Shown piece by piece: positions 9,147-19,014 of a stretch of DNA of 64,000 bases. The notes below the pieces were generated by a model, which did not search any database, was not told where the DNA came from, and worked only from the letters and a program-made list of their open reading frames with translations. Source of the DNA: an uncultured Gemmatimonadota bacterium (GTDB taxonomy: Bacteria > Gemmatimonadota > Gemmatimonadetes > Gemmatimonadales > Gemmatimonadaceae); the NCBI GenBank assembly GCA_902826615.1, contig CADEFN010000006.1, positions 186,001 to 250,000 of the forward strand, given 5' to 3'. The position numbers and the translations under genes are program-made. Numbering within the stretch: position 1 is the first letter of the stretch; the number at the start of each line of letters is the position of its first letter.

Positions 9147-9965
9147 ATGACAAGCGCGTCCATTCATCAAGGCGCCGAGAGGCGCCCCATCGCGATCTGG
9201 AGTTCGGCACCCTATTGGGTCGTGCGATGGGGCGCGGCGCTCTGCTTCATTGGTCATGGGGCATTCGGCTTCATCACGAAAGCCGCCTGGCTTCCCTATT
9301 TCGCAGTGGCAGGTATTCCCGAGTCGTGGGCCTGGCGGCTCATGCCGCTGGTGGGCGCGGTGGACGTTCTCGCCGGGATGGCGGTGCTCTTTGCGCCCCG
9401 AAGGCTCCCGCTGGTGTACATGGCCTTCTGGGGGCTCTGGACGGCGTTGCTTCGTCCGCTGGCGGGGGAAAGCGTGTTCCAGACGCTGGAGCGGGCGGGC
9501 AACTACGGTGTGCCATTCGCGTTGCTGCTGCTCGCCGGCCTACCCCGAAGCTGGCGGGGACTGCTGGCTCCGGCCCCACCTGCGACGCCCGATGGCGCCG
9601 CCAGCTCGGCGTTCCGCCTAACGCTGCAGGCAAGCACCGTTCTCCTTCTTGCCGGGCATGGAGCCCTCGGGGTGCTGGCCAACTCCCTGCAGATCACGCT
9701 GTACGCTTCCATCGGGCTTTCGGCAGGCGCCGCGCAGCTGCTGGGCTGGTGCGAAATCGCGGTGGCGGCTCTGATCGCCGTTCGCCCAACCGTCTCGCTG
9801 CTGCTCTTCGTCGCCGTGTGGAAGGTGCTGACGGAGTCACTGTTTCTGGTCGCTGGACTGCCGCTTTGGGAGTTTGTTGAACGCGGAGGGAGTTACGCCG
9901 CCCCGGTGGCCTTGGCGTTCGCCATGATGACGACGCGCGATCGCGCCACCCTACGCCCTGGCTGA
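9147..9965 (+). CDS. Polytopic membrane protein with internal duplication (DoxX-like size)
   Basis: A 272-residue integral membrane protein with about eight predicted helices. It is an internal duplication. HGAFGF near residue 37 matches HGALGV near residue 172, and LERAGNYGVPFALLL near 116 matches VERGGSYAAPVALAF near 246. Each half therefore holds about four helices, as in DoxX/DUF417-like four-helix proteins. A cytoplasmic linker rich in A and P joins the halves at about residues 135-150. Function unknown. It follows the phosphatase-like gene by 8 bp. Confidence 0.7.
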   Translation: MTSASIHQGAERRPIAIWSSAPYWVVRWGAALCFIGHGAFGFITKAAWLPYFAVAGIPESWAWRLMPLVGAVDVLAGMAVLFAPRRLPLVYMAFWGLWTALLRPLAGESVFQTLERAGNYGVPFALLLLAGLPRSWRGLLAPAPPATPDGAASSAFRLTLQASTVLLLAGHGALGVLANSLQITLYASIGLSAGAAQLLGWCEIAVAALIAVRPTVSLLLFVAVWKVLTESLFLVAGLPLWEFVERGGSYAAPVALAFAMMTTRDRATLRPG

Positions 9966-10041
9966 GCGGCAGCATCGTTCAAGACCACGTGCGCGGCGGA
10001 CGACTAACGTGCGTGCTGGTACCGCAGCACGGAGGTGCTCG

Positions 10042-10527
10042 TTGTTATTCCATGCCGTAATCACCATACTCGTGTTCGGGGCAGCGTCCGCCACTGCCCC
10101 GCCACCGACGCAACCGGAGCGCGCCGAAGTTCTGGCCGTCGTGCAACGGATGTTTGACGGGATGCGACGCAGGGACAGCGCCTTGATGCAAAGCGCCTTT
10201 CTCCCAGGCGCTCGTCTCCTCGGCATGCGTCCGGCGCAGGGGGGTGGGGGTGGGACACGGGTGCAGGAGCTGACGGGGGAGGCTTTCGTTGCCTTCATGA
10301 TGCGCGACTCGAGGCCGGAGTGGACTGAACGCCTGTGGGACCCCGAGGTGCGCATCACGGGCACGCTGGCGACTGTTTGGGGTGCGTATGACTTCCATTT
10401 CGGCAAGACGTTCAGTCATTGCGGGACAGACGCCTTCCAATTGCTGCGCACGGCCGATGGGTGGCGCATCGTCTCGATCGCTGACACCTACGAGTCCGCC
10501 GGGTGTCCCTCTCGTCCGGTCCCGTAG
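10042..10527 (+). CDS. Exported NTF2-like (SnoaL/DUF4440-type) protein
   Basis: A small secreted protein of about 161 residues. After a signal peptide (LLFHAVITILVFGAASA) it has the typical cone-shaped NTF2-like pattern 'VLAVVQRMFDGMRRRDSALM', then 'FLPGARLLGM', and a C-terminal strand 'DAFQLLRTADGWRIVSIADTYE'. The TTG at 10042 is preferred because GGAGG lies 7 bases before it; a GTG at 10009 has no such site and adds a basic stretch. The domain can be catalytic or a binding module, and no catalytic residues are certain. The gene directly abuts the cytochrome/propeller gene. Confidence 0.7.
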   Translation: MLFHAVITILVFGAASATAPPPTQPERAEVLAVVQRMFDGMRRRDSALMQSAFLPGARLLGMRPAQGGGGGTRVQELTGEAFVAFMMRDSRPEWTERLWDPEVRITGTLATVWGAYDFHFGKTFSHCGTDAFQLLRTADGWRIVSIADTYESAGCPSRPVP

Positions 10528-11982
10528 ATGGCCACGTTCATGTTTGCGGGGTTCTGGGGCGCACTTCTCGGTGGAGCGCTTTCTCAGCTGACGTCGGCTC
10601 GCGTCATGCCGCCACCTGACACCTCTCGCCGTTTCGTACCGAAGCACATTCCCGTGCCCGCTGTCGCCTTGCCGCACACTCCGGCAGGTGGTCGCGCAGG
10701 GTCCGTGCGACAGACGCGAACGTGGGGACGCGACCCGCTTGCACTCCTTCCGGACGGTGCGGAAAAGCGAGGTTTCATCATCGACTGTACCGGATGCCAT
10801 CAGATGGATATGACGCGGGCGTTTCCAGCTGGTGCTCCGCGTGATGCGGCAGGGTGGCGCTCGGCCGTTGAACGGATGCTTGGCTTTGCGGGCGCGACGA
10901 CCGGCTTTCCCGTGATCGGGTCGCAGCGGGAGGCGTTGGGGACCGGCCTGTGGCTGCAGGAGCACTGGAGCGATCCTGCCCGCGTGCCACGCTATCAGCT
11001 CGCAGCAACGGCCGCACACGGGAAAGCCGACATACGCACCTGGCTCCTCGATGACGCAAACGATCTTCCGCACGATATTGCGGTGGACAGCGGTGGCCGC
11101 GTGGTGGTGACCGGCATGATGACTCACCAGATGCTGGTGCTCGATACCACAAATGGTGCCTGGCGTCGTGTGCCGATCCCGGTGCCTAACGCCAACCCGC
11201 GCGCGCTCGACATCGATGCCGCAGGCCGCTGGTGGGTGGCGCTGGGGCGGCCGCGAAAGGTGGCCCGGTACGATCCCCGAGTGCCAGAGGGAGAGTGGTT
11301 GGTGGCCGACGCCGGTGTGTACGCGCACAGCGTGGCGCTGGCACCGGATGGAAGTGCCTGGCTCAACGGTCACTTCTCTCGCGCACCGGAAGTGATTGCT
11401 CGCGTGGATACCGTGCGCCGAGTGGTGGAGAACGTGTCACTTCCCGCACATACCATGCTTTCAGACGATCCGGGTGGCCCGATTCCCTACGAACTGCGTG
11501 TCGCGCCTGATGGCACCGTGTGGACGTCCGAGTTGCAGGGGAATCGCCTTATCGGGTACCATCCCGGCAGCGGCGTCACGCGGGTGATCGAGATGCCGGA
11601 GCCACTCATGGGTCCGCGCCGTTTCGACGTGGCGTCGGATGGTTCACTGTGGGTGCCGGCCTACGCGGCAAACGAGTTGGTGCATCTCATGCCGGGTGCG
11701 AATGGCGCCGTGTCTGTTGAGCGATTTTCCCTGCCCGTGGCCAATCTCCTTCCGTACGTCGTGCGCATGGACCCGGTGCGGGGCGGACTCTGGCTAGGCA
11801 CCGGAGCGGGCGATGTGGTGCTGCACTTCGCGCCGCAGACCCGGACCTTCACATCGTATGCACTCCCCGAACCGGGAGCCCTCATCCGTCACCTGACCAT
11901 TGCCCCCGGGAGTGGTGACGTGTGGCTCGCGTACGGTGCCTCTCCCGGGATTGCGGCGAGGGTGGCGCGACTTCGTCCTTGA
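10528..11982 (+). CDS. Cytochrome c-type haem site fused to Vgb-like beta-propeller
   Basis: A 484-residue exported protein whose ATG directly follows the previous stop. The N-terminus has a hydrophobic segment (FMFAGFWGALLGGALS). At about residue 90 is a CTGCH motif, the CxxCH haem-c attachment site, within a small helical domain with a possible axial Met (HQMDM). From about residue 165 the protein is a propeller like virginiamycin B lyase: repeats of 'DIAVDSGGRVVVTG', 'DIDAAGRWWVALG', 'RVAPDGTVWTSEL', 'DVASDGSLWVPAY'. The propeller may sense or act on a ligand while the haem passes electrons. True streptogramin lyase activity is unproven. Confidence 0.75.
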   Translation: MATFMFAGFWGALLGGALSQLTSARVMPPPDTSRRFVPKHIPVPAVALPHTPAGGRAGSVRQTRTWGRDPLALLPDGAEKRGFIIDCTGCHQMDMTRAFPAGAPRDAAGWRSAVERMLGFAGATTGFPVIGSQREALGTGLWLQEHWSDPARVPRYQLAATAAHGKADIRTWLLDDANDLPHDIAVDSGGRVVVTGMMTHQMLVLDTTNGAWRRVPIPVPNANPRALDIDAAGRWWVALGRPRKVARYDPRVPEGEWLVADAGVYAHSVALAPDGSAWLNGHFSRAPEVIARVDTVRRVVENVSLPAHTMLSDDPGGPIPYELRVAPDGTVWTSELQGNRLIGYHPGSGVTRVIEMPEPLMGPRRFDVASDGSLWVPAYAANELVHLMPGANGAVSVERFSLPVANLLPYVVRMDPVRGGLWLGTGAGDVVLHFAPQTRTFTSYALPEPGALIRHLTIAPGSGDVWLAYGASPGIAARVARLRP

Positions 11983-12064
11983 CGTCGCGCGCTCCGACTG
12001 AAGGTTCTTCGCAGCCGATGCCCTCCTGAATCAGACCGGCCCTCGCTCCGTCAATCGACTCCAC

Positions 12065-15000
12065 ATGACCCACCGTATTCCATCGATCCTGCGTGTGACG
12101 CTCCTTGTCGCCTCCTTCGCTGCGACCAGTGCAGATGCCCAGACCCCGGCACGTCCGGCAGGTCGAGGGCTGCCACTCGAGGCCACGCGCAACCTTCGCT
12201 TCACGGCCACCAAGGGGTCGTGGATGTCGGTCGACGTGAGTCCGGATGGGCAGCGCATTGTGCTCGACCTCCTCGGCGACATCTACACCATTCCTGCAGC
12301 CGGGGGAGCGGCCACGCGCCTGACGAGTGGGCTCGCGCACGATGCGCAGCCGCGGTTCAGTCCTGATGGCAGACGGATTGCTTTCTTGAGCGATCGGAGT
12401 GGCGGCGACAACCTGTGGGTGATGAGCGCCGATGGGCGCGACACGGTACAGCTCTCGAAGACAACCGATGACATGTATGTCTCGCCCGAGTGGACACCGG
12501 ACAGCAAGTACATCGCGGTCACACGCTCGGTGCAGGGTGCACCGAAGATCTTTCTGTATCACGTGGACGGTGGCGCGGGCATTCAGGTGATTCGTGAGCC
12601 GGCGCCGATGTCGGCGATTGGTGCCACCTTCTCTCCTGATGGGCGGTATCTCTGGTACGCCACGCGTCAGGCCACGTGGACCTACAACGCCATCTTTCCG
12701 CAGTATCAGGTGGTGCAGTACGATCGCGAACTCGGGACCACGCAGGCGATGACCGCACGATACGGCTCGGGGTTCCGTCCCGCGGTCTCACCCGATGGCA
12801 AGTGGCTGACCTATGGCAGCCGCTACGAGGAGAAAACCGGTCTTCGTATTCGCGACCTGGCGACCGGCGACGAACGGTGGCTCGCGTATCCCATTCAGCG
12901 CGACAACCAGGAGTCGATGCTCGAAATCGATGCCTTGCCGGGGTACGACTTCACCCCGGATTCGCGGGCGATCGTGATGAGTTACGGGGGTGAGATCTGG
13001 CGGGTGCCGGTGGACGGGAGCGCGCCAGCGAAGATTCCGTTTTCGATCGAGGTGGATGTGGCGATCGGGCCGGAGGTGAAGTTCCAGTACCCGGTGGAAG
13101 ACACACCGACGATTGTGGCGACGCAGATTCGCGATGCGGTGCCGTCACCCGATGGACGCCGGGTGGCCTTGTCCGCGTTAGGCGATCTGTATGTCATGGA
13201 CCTCCCGTCGGGGACCCCGCGGCGCATCGCGGGGACACCGGAGGGAGAGTATCACCCGGCCTGGTCGCCCGATGGGCAGTGGGTTGCCTATGTCACCTGG
13301 AGTGGCGATGGTGGGCACATCAACAAGGTGCGTGCCGACGGGAGTGGTCAGGCCGTACGCCTCACGCGCGAGGCGGCCACGTACTACGGCACCCAGTGGT
13401 CGCCCGACGGGGCCCGCATTGTGGCGATGCAGGCGGATGCGCGTGAAATGCGGGAAAGTGTGCAGCGGTTTGGTGGAGGGCAGGGGGCGCGCTTTGTCTG
13501 GGTGCCCGCCGATGGCGGTGCGGCGACACGTATTCGCGCAGCGAGTTCGTTAGGCGACCCGCACTTCACGAGTGACGCAGGGAGGATCTTTGCCTACGGC
13601 GGTGGTGAGGGGCTGGTGTCTTTCCGCTGGGATGGAACAGACCTGCGGCAGCATGTCCGGGTGACCGGACAAGCGCCTCCGGGCGGTGGAGGACAGGCGC
13701 CCGCAGCCAGTACCGTCCGGATGGCGCCGCGGGGTGACCTGGCGCTGGCACAGGTGGGCTCGGACTTCTACGTGGTTGTAGTGCCTCTGGTGGGTGGACC
13801 GGTGCCGGTGATCTCGGTAGCTACCCCCGAGAATGCCGCCACGCCGGTGCGGCGACTCTCCGATATCGGTGGTGAGTTCCCAGCCTGGCAGGCGAATGGG
13901 CGCATTGTGCACTGGTCCATCGGCAACGCGCTGGTCACCTATGATCTCGATCGCGCGAAGGCGTTTGACGACTCGGTGACGGCGGCGAGACGCGCCGCGG
14001 CGCCGGCACCGGGCGACACCACCCGTCGCCCTGCCGCGCGCGACTCGGCCGCCACCTACAAGCCGACAGAAGTCCGCGTACAGGTCACGGGGCAGCGCGA
14101 CATTCCGCGCGGTGTGGTGGTGCTGCGTGGCGCAAAGATCATCACGATGAAGGGCGCCGAGATTATCAACGGAGGCGATGTGGTGATTCGGGACAACCGC
14201 ATCGTTGGTGTTGGCCGCCGGGGAAGTGTACCCCTCCCATCCGGGGCACGCATCATCAACATGAGCGGCAAGACGATTGTGCCGGGCTTTGTCGACACCC
14301 ACGCACACTTTCGCCACTCGCCCGACATTCACACGGCCCAACCCTGGGCCCTGCTCGCCAACCTGGCGTATGGGGTGACCACCACCCGCGATCCGCAGAC
14401 AGGATCGACCGACGTGTTGTCGTACGCCGACCGGGTGACCATCGGCGAGCTGGTTGGTCCGCGCATCTACTCGACGGGTCCCGGCGTCTTTGCGGCGGAG
14501 CGCATTCGCTCGCTCGACCAGGCGCGCAATGTCCTCAAGCGCTACAGCGACTACTACAACACCAACACCATCAAGATGTACGGGGCCGGCAATCGGCAGG
14601 TGCGGCAGTGGATCATCATGGCGGCGCGTGAGCTCAAGCTGATGCCAACCACCGAGGCGGGTCTCGCCTTCCGTTCCAACATCACGATGGCACTGGATGG
14701 CTACGCCGGTGTGGAACACAACCTCCCCATCACTCCGCTCTTCGACGACGTACTCAAACTCTTCGCTACCTCCGGAACGGTTTCGACCCCCACACTCCTC
14801 GTGACCTACGGTGGTCCCTGGGCCGAGAACTACTACTACACGCGCGAGAACCCTAACGGCGATCAGAAGCTGCGGCGTTTTACGCCCGATGATGATCTCG
14901 ACACCAAGACACGTCGTCGCGGGCAGGGGGCCGGGGGTTCACCCGGGCCTGCCGGCTGGTTCCTCGACTCCGAGTTCCATTTCAAGGAGCACGCAAAGGT

Positions 15001-15394
15001 CATTCGCGATCTGGTCGCCGCCGGTGGCAAGGCCGGGATCGGGAGCCATGGACAGCTCCAGGGCTTGGGATACCACTGGGAGTTGTGGACCGTGGCCTCG
15101 GGTGGGATGACCAATCACGAGGCACTGCGCGTCGCCACCATCATGGGCGCCACCGCGTTAGGTCTGGAAAAGGATCTGGGGTCGCTGGAGGCGGGAAAGC
15201 TGGCCGACCTCGTGGTGCTCGACGCCGACCCGCTGATCTCGATCCGCAACACCAACACGGTGCGTTTCGTGATGCGGAACGGGCGTCTGTACGACGGCAG
15301 CTCGCTCGATGAAACGTGGCCGCGCCAGCGTGCCCTGCCACCGCAGCCGTGGCGCCAGCCGGCGCCGCAGACAAACGCCGGACTGCGGCCTTGA
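12065..15394 (+). CDS. Exported TolB-propeller/amidohydrolase fusion
   Basis: A 1109-residue protein with a signal peptide ending near DAQT. The first 600 or so residues are a TolB/tricorn-type propeller with repeated 'SPDGRRIAF', 'SPDGRYLWY', 'SPDGKWLTY' and 'SPDGQWVAY' blades. The C-terminal 430 or so residues are an amidohydrolase: GFVDTHAHFRH (first two metal His), GVTTTRDP, GSHGQLQG and the typical tail GSLEAGKLADLVVLD. Members are called imidazolonepropionase-like or dipeptidase-like; the propeller may gate peptide access. It ends 1 bp from the convergent AraC gene. Substrate unknown. Confidence 0.85.
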   Translation: MTHRIPSILRVTLLVASFAATSADAQTPARPAGRGLPLEATRNLRFTATKGSWMSVDVSPDGQRIVLDLLGDIYTIPAAGGAATRLTSGLAHDAQPRFSPDGRRIAFLSDRSGGDNLWVMSADGRDTVQLSKTTDDMYVSPEWTPDSKYIAVTRSVQGAPKIFLYHVDGGAGIQVIREPAPMSAIGATFSPDGRYLWYATRQATWTYNAIFPQYQVVQYDRELGTTQAMTARYGSGFRPAVSPDGKWLTYGSRYEEKTGLRIRDLATGDERWLAYPIQRDNQESMLEIDALPGYDFTPDSRAIVMSYGGEIWRVPVDGSAPAKIPFSIEVDVAIGPEVKFQYPVEDTPTIVATQIRDAVPSPDGRRVALSALGDLYVMDLPSGTPRRIAGTPEGEYHPAWSPDGQWVAYVTWSGDGGHINKVRADGSGQAVRLTREAATYYGTQWSPDGARIVAMQADAREMRESVQRFGGGQGARFVWVPADGGAATRIRAASSLGDPHFTSDAGRIFAYGGGEGLVSFRWDGTDLRQHVRVTGQAPPGGGGQAPAASTVRMAPRGDLALAQVGSDFYVVVVPLVGGPVPVISVATPENAATPVRRLSDIGGEFPAWQANGRIVHWSIGNALVTYDLDRAKAFDDSVTAARRAAAPAPGDTTRRPAARDSAATYKPTEVRVQVTGQRDIPRGVVVLRGAKIITMKGAEIINGGDVVIRDNRIVGVGRRGSVPLPSGARIINMSGKTIVPGFVDTHAHFRHSPDIHTAQPWALLANLAYGVTTTRDPQTGSTDVLSYADRVTIGELVGPRIYSTGPGVFAAERIRSLDQARNVLKRYSDYYNTNTIKMYGAGNRQVRQWIIMAARELKLMPTTEAGLAFRSNITMALDGYAGVEHNLPITPLFDDVLKLFATSGTVSTPTLLVTYGGPWAENYYYTRENPNGDQKLRRFTPDDDLDTKTRRRGQGAGGSPGPAGWFLDSEFHFKEHAKVIRDLVAAGGKAGIGSHGQLQGLGYHWELWTVASGGMTNHEALRVATIMGATALGLEKDLGSLEAGKLADLVVLDADPLISIRNTNTVRFVMRNGRLYDGSSLDETWPRQRALPPQPWRQPAPQTNAGLRP

Positions 15395-15395
15395 C

Positions 15396-16229
15396 TCAGG
15401 TGAACGCCCGCTGATACTCACCGGGCGTCACCCCGATGGTCCGCAGGAAGTGCCGCGTCAGGTGCGCCTGGTCGGCAAAGCCGACGTCGAGCGCTGTCAT
15501 GGCGATCGGGTGACCCGCTGCCAGGCGGCGCTGCGCTTCCTGCAGCCGGCGGTTGAGGGAGTAGGCGTATGGCGAGACGCCATACGCACGGGAGAAGGCT
15601 CGCAGGAAGTGAAAGCGGCTGAGCCCCGCTAGCGACGCCATTTCGCGCAAGGTCACGCGCCGATCTCCGCTTTCATCCAGCGTCCGCCTGACGCGGGCCA
15701 AACCATCCTCGTGGTGCGGAGTCCCCGTTCGCGAGCTGGCCGGACTCTGGTGTATCGCGACGGCGTCGGCAAAGCGGCGGATGGTGAGCTGCAGTCCTCG
15801 TTCAGACACACCACCGGTGATGAGTCGCTTGTGCAGGCGCCGCATCTGTTCATGGAGACCGGCATCACGGAGGACACTGGCACCTCCCGGTTCTCGAACG
15901 CCAGCCGATGCGCAGCCCTCAAGCCACTGATCGGGTGTGAGGTAGAGGGCGCGGTATGTCCAGGCGTCATCGGCATGGCCCAGTGCTTCGTGCACCGTTC
16001 CCGGCGAGATGAAGAGGATGTCGCCTTCCCCGATGCTGGTATCCAGGCCACCACCCTGAAAGCGGATGTGGCCCCTCTCGACCATCCCCAGCACCACCTG
16101 ATCCTGAGCGTGGCGGGGGAAGACATGATGACGATACTGCGCGGCGAGCAGATCGACGCCGCCTAACAACGTGGAGTGGACGTAGGCGCGGCGCTCTCGG
16201 GCAATCGGCACAGGTGCGGGGGCGGTCAT
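15396..16229 (-). CDS. AraC-family transcriptional regulator
   Basis: A 277-residue regulator. Residues about 20-160 form an AraC-type cupin ligand-binding domain (GHIRF, then 'IGEGDILFISPGTVHEA'). Residues about 175-275 hold two helix-turn-helix units: 'VTLREMASLAGLSRFHFLRAF', and 'IAMTALDVGFADQAHLTRHF' with 'GVTPGEYQRAF'. It faces the TolB-amidohydrolase tail to tail. The target is unknown; no adjacent divergent gene suggests one. Confidence 0.88.
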   Translation of the reverse strand: MTAPAPVPIARERRAYVHSTLLGGVDLLAAQYRHHVFPRHAQDQVVLGMVERGHIRFQGGGLDTSIGEGDILFISPGTVHEALGHADDAWTYRALYLTPDQWLEGCASAGVREPGGASVLRDAGLHEQMRRLHKRLITGGVSERGLQLTIRRFADAVAIHQSPASSRTGTPHHEDGLARVRRTLDESGDRRVTLREMASLAGLSRFHFLRAFSRAYGVSPYAYSLNRRLQEAQRRLAAGHPIAMTALDVGFADQAHLTRHFLRTIGVTPGEYQRAFT

Positions 16230-16371
16230 GATGGATGATGGCAGGGGTGCGCAGCATCAGTCATCAGTTGACCGCAACCCGGTGCCGGGGCGGGGCGAAT
16301 GGAGCGCGCGGTGTGACGAACCGTCGTGCTCTGGTTCTACAGGTGGCGCAGGCCGCCGCGTTCTTCTTCCG

Positions 16372-19014
16372 CTAGTCGGACCGCAGCGCGACCGCCGCGT
16401 CCACGCGCGAGGCCCGCCAGGCCGGAAGCAGCGTGGCCAGCAGCGCCACCAGGCCGAGTCCGGCTGAGACACCGGCGATGGTCAGCGGATCACGCGGTGA
16501 GATGCCGAAGACCAGCGGCTTGAGGGCGCCAGCCAGCAGAAATGATCCTGCCACCCCGATCGCGATCCCTGCCAGGGCGAGCGCTCCTCCCTGGCGGAGG
16601 AAGTGGCCCACAATCTGCCCGCGGGAGGCGCCTAACGCCGAGCGCACGCCGATCTCCCGCACCCGTTCCCCCACCATCCCGGAAAGCACGCCAAAGATGC
16701 CGATCGCAGCCAGGACCAGCGCCGTCAGCGCAAACGACTGAAAGAGCTGCTGCGCAAAGCGGCGCTGCGTGGTCGACTCGGCGATCATCGCCGGGAGGGT
16801 CATCACCTGGGCGAGCGGGATGGACGGATCGACACGACCGACCGCTTGCCGGATGGAGGGTGTCACGGAGGCCGCATCGAGAGTGGTGTGCACCACCAGG
16901 CGAACCATGCCGTCGGCGTAGGAGTTCTGGTCGAGCGGGATGTACACCTGCCCGGACATCTCGGAGTCGAGCCCGCGATGCCGGACGTTCTTCACGACGC
17001 CAACGACCGTGCGCCATGGGCCGTCCATGCCACCCATCTTGGCGCGAGCGCCGATCGGGTTCCGGCCGGCAAAGTCGCGACGAACGATTTGCTCATTGAT
17101 GACCATGACCTTCTCACTCTGTGCATGGTCCGACGGATCGAGAAAGCGTCCCTGCACCAGGTGCAGCCCCATTGTGCGCATGTAGTCCGGTGTCACGGCA
17201 AACCGGAATGCATCGCCGTCTTCGGCTGCGTTCTGCCGTGGAGTCTGCTCCCAATGAATTCCCCATGCGTCGAAGTCGCTGGACATCGGGAGCTGCGAAG
17301 TGAGGCTGGCGTCGACAACACCGGGAATGGCTCGCACCGCCTCGTGCACGTTGCGCCACGCCAGGTGCACCTGCGCGTCGTCATCGTACCGCGGCCCACC
17401 AACACTCAGCGCCACGGTGAGACGATTGCTGGTGGCGAAGCCGGTGTCGACGGCGAGCAGGCGGTTGACACTCTGGACGAGAATGCCCGCGCCGCCAAGC
17501 AGGAGCAGCGTGAGCGCCATTTCCAGCACCACGATGCCACGACGCATGGCATCGTGTCCCCCGCGGGCAACTGTTCGTGACGAGGCCGCAAGACGTGCCC
17601 GCAATCCTTTCGTGTTCAGCAGCGACGCCGGGAGGAGGCCGCTCACCATGCCTAACGCCAGTGCCAGTACGCCGGCAAGCAGAGTTGTGGTGAGGCCGAT
17701 CCGCACCTGATCAATGCGAGGGAGGGAAGGCGGCGCCAGGGCGACGAGGGTGCCGATGGCACTATGCGCGAGCGCGAGACCGAAGAGAGCCCCAAGGAGT
17801 GAAACGAGCAACGCCTCGATCAGCATGCTTCGCGAGAGACGCCAGCGGCTTGCCCCGAGAGCAGAGCGGATGGTCATCTCGCCTCCGCGCTGGATGGTGC
17901 GCGCGACAAAGAGATTCGTCGCGTTGGCCATGGCAATGAAAAGCAGAAGCGCCGCGGCGCCGAGCAGGGCGTAGAGGGGCCCGCGAACACCTTCAGTCAT
18001 GTAGTCCCGCAGGCTCGCAACCGCCACACCGTTGAAGCCGTAGTCCGATGGGTATGCGGCGCGCATCCGTTCGAATGCCGCGGCCACGTCGCGTGCCGCA
18101 GTCGCCGGCGCGACGTCGGATTTGATCCGCGCCACGGCAAAGACGTGACGGCAACTCCTGCAGGCCTGGCCTAGCGTATCGAGGTAACGCAGCGGACGCA
18201 GCAGCTCGGCGCCGGGAGCAAGCACGTGTTCATGGCTGGCTGGCAGCACTCCCACGACCTCGTGCTCCACGTCGCCGAGGCGGATGGTGCGTCCGACAAT
18301 GGCCGAGTCACCTCCAAAGCGACGCTGCCACAGGTGGTGATCGAGCATGACCACGCGCGCACTTTCGGGTCGGTCGTCTTCGGGCAGGAATCCGCGTCCC
18401 AGTGCCGGCCGGACACCCATGACATCGAGCCAGCTGGCCGAGACCGAAAGGCCCGTCAACCGCTCGGCTTCGCCATCACCGGTGAGTGTTGGTGACCAGT
18501 TGGCGGATGCCGCCAGCGCCTGGAAGGAGGAGGTCTCCCGTCTGAGGTCACTGATGGTCGTGAAACCCATTCGCCCGAGGCTTCCATCGCCAAATCGTTC
18601 GCGCACCGTGACAATGCGATCGGCGTCGCGGAAGGGGAGTGCGCCCCAGAGCGCGGGACCGGCGACAGCGGCGATGGCGCACGCAGCCCCAACACCTAAC
18701 GCGAGCGTCAGGCTGGTGGTCAGCGTGAATCCGGGTGTGCGGACGAGGCGGCGCAGCGCCAGCGAGAGATCCAATCCGAAGTCTGTCATGAGGCCGCGCG
18801 AGAAGGGGATTGACTGATGGTCACGTTCGCGACGCAGGCTGGCCGCAATCGCCTCGCGCCAGAAACGCCGTCGCGCCGCACGCTGACCGGCCGGTGACGC
18901 GTTGGCCCTGTGGAACTCCTCGAGAAGGTCACCCACGAGGTACTCGCGCTCGTGCTGCGGAACACGCTGCTCCAGGAGCCAGAGGGCCAGCCGCGGCGGA
19001 CGTCGCACGGTCAT
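16372..19014 (-). CDS. ADOP-family orphan permease, second prefix type
   Basis: An 880-residue permease. Its N-terminal prefix (RLALWLLEQRVP, then EYLVGDLLEEF, about residues 1-75) differs from the prefix in the permeases at 3900 and 29209 and matches the second known ADOP prefix type. It then has the two MacB-core/FtsX halves: a first helix near 100, an FtsX block at about 380-500, a second core, and a final FtsX block with 'GVRSALGASRGQIVGHFLRQG' and 'LLATLLPAWRASRVDAAVAL'. The start at 19014 gives the 4-bp overlap with padR. No ATPase is nearby. Confidence 0.87.
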   Translation of the reverse strand: MTVRRPPRLALWLLEQRVPQHEREYLVGDLLEEFHRANASPAGQRAARRRFWREAIAASLRRERDHQSIPFSRGLMTDFGLDLSLALRRLVRTPGFTLTTSLTLALGVGAACAIAAVAGPALWGALPFRDADRIVTVRERFGDGSLGRMGFTTISDLRRETSSFQALAASANWSPTLTGDGEAERLTGLSVSASWLDVMGVRPALGRGFLPEDDRPESARVVMLDHHLWQRRFGGDSAIVGRTIRLGDVEHEVVGVLPASHEHVLAPGAELLRPLRYLDTLGQACRSCRHVFAVARIKSDVAPATAARDVAAAFERMRAAYPSDYGFNGVAVASLRDYMTEGVRGPLYALLGAAALLLFIAMANATNLFVARTIQRGGEMTIRSALGASRWRLSRSMLIEALLVSLLGALFGLALAHSAIGTLVALAPPSLPRIDQVRIGLTTTLLAGVLALALGMVSGLLPASLLNTKGLRARLAASSRTVARGGHDAMRRGIVVLEMALTLLLLGGAGILVQSVNRLLAVDTGFATSNRLTVALSVGGPRYDDDAQVHLAWRNVHEAVRAIPGVVDASLTSQLPMSSDFDAWGIHWEQTPRQNAAEDGDAFRFAVTPDYMRTMGLHLVQGRFLDPSDHAQSEKVMVINEQIVRRDFAGRNPIGARAKMGGMDGPWRTVVGVVKNVRHRGLDSEMSGQVYIPLDQNSYADGMVRLVVHTTLDAASVTPSIRQAVGRVDPSIPLAQVMTLPAMIAESTTQRRFAQQLFQSFALTALVLAAIGIFGVLSGMVGERVREIGVRSALGASRGQIVGHFLRQGGALALAGIAIGVAGSFLLAGALKPLVFGISPRDPLTIAGVSAGLGLVALLATLLPAWRASRVDAAVALRSD

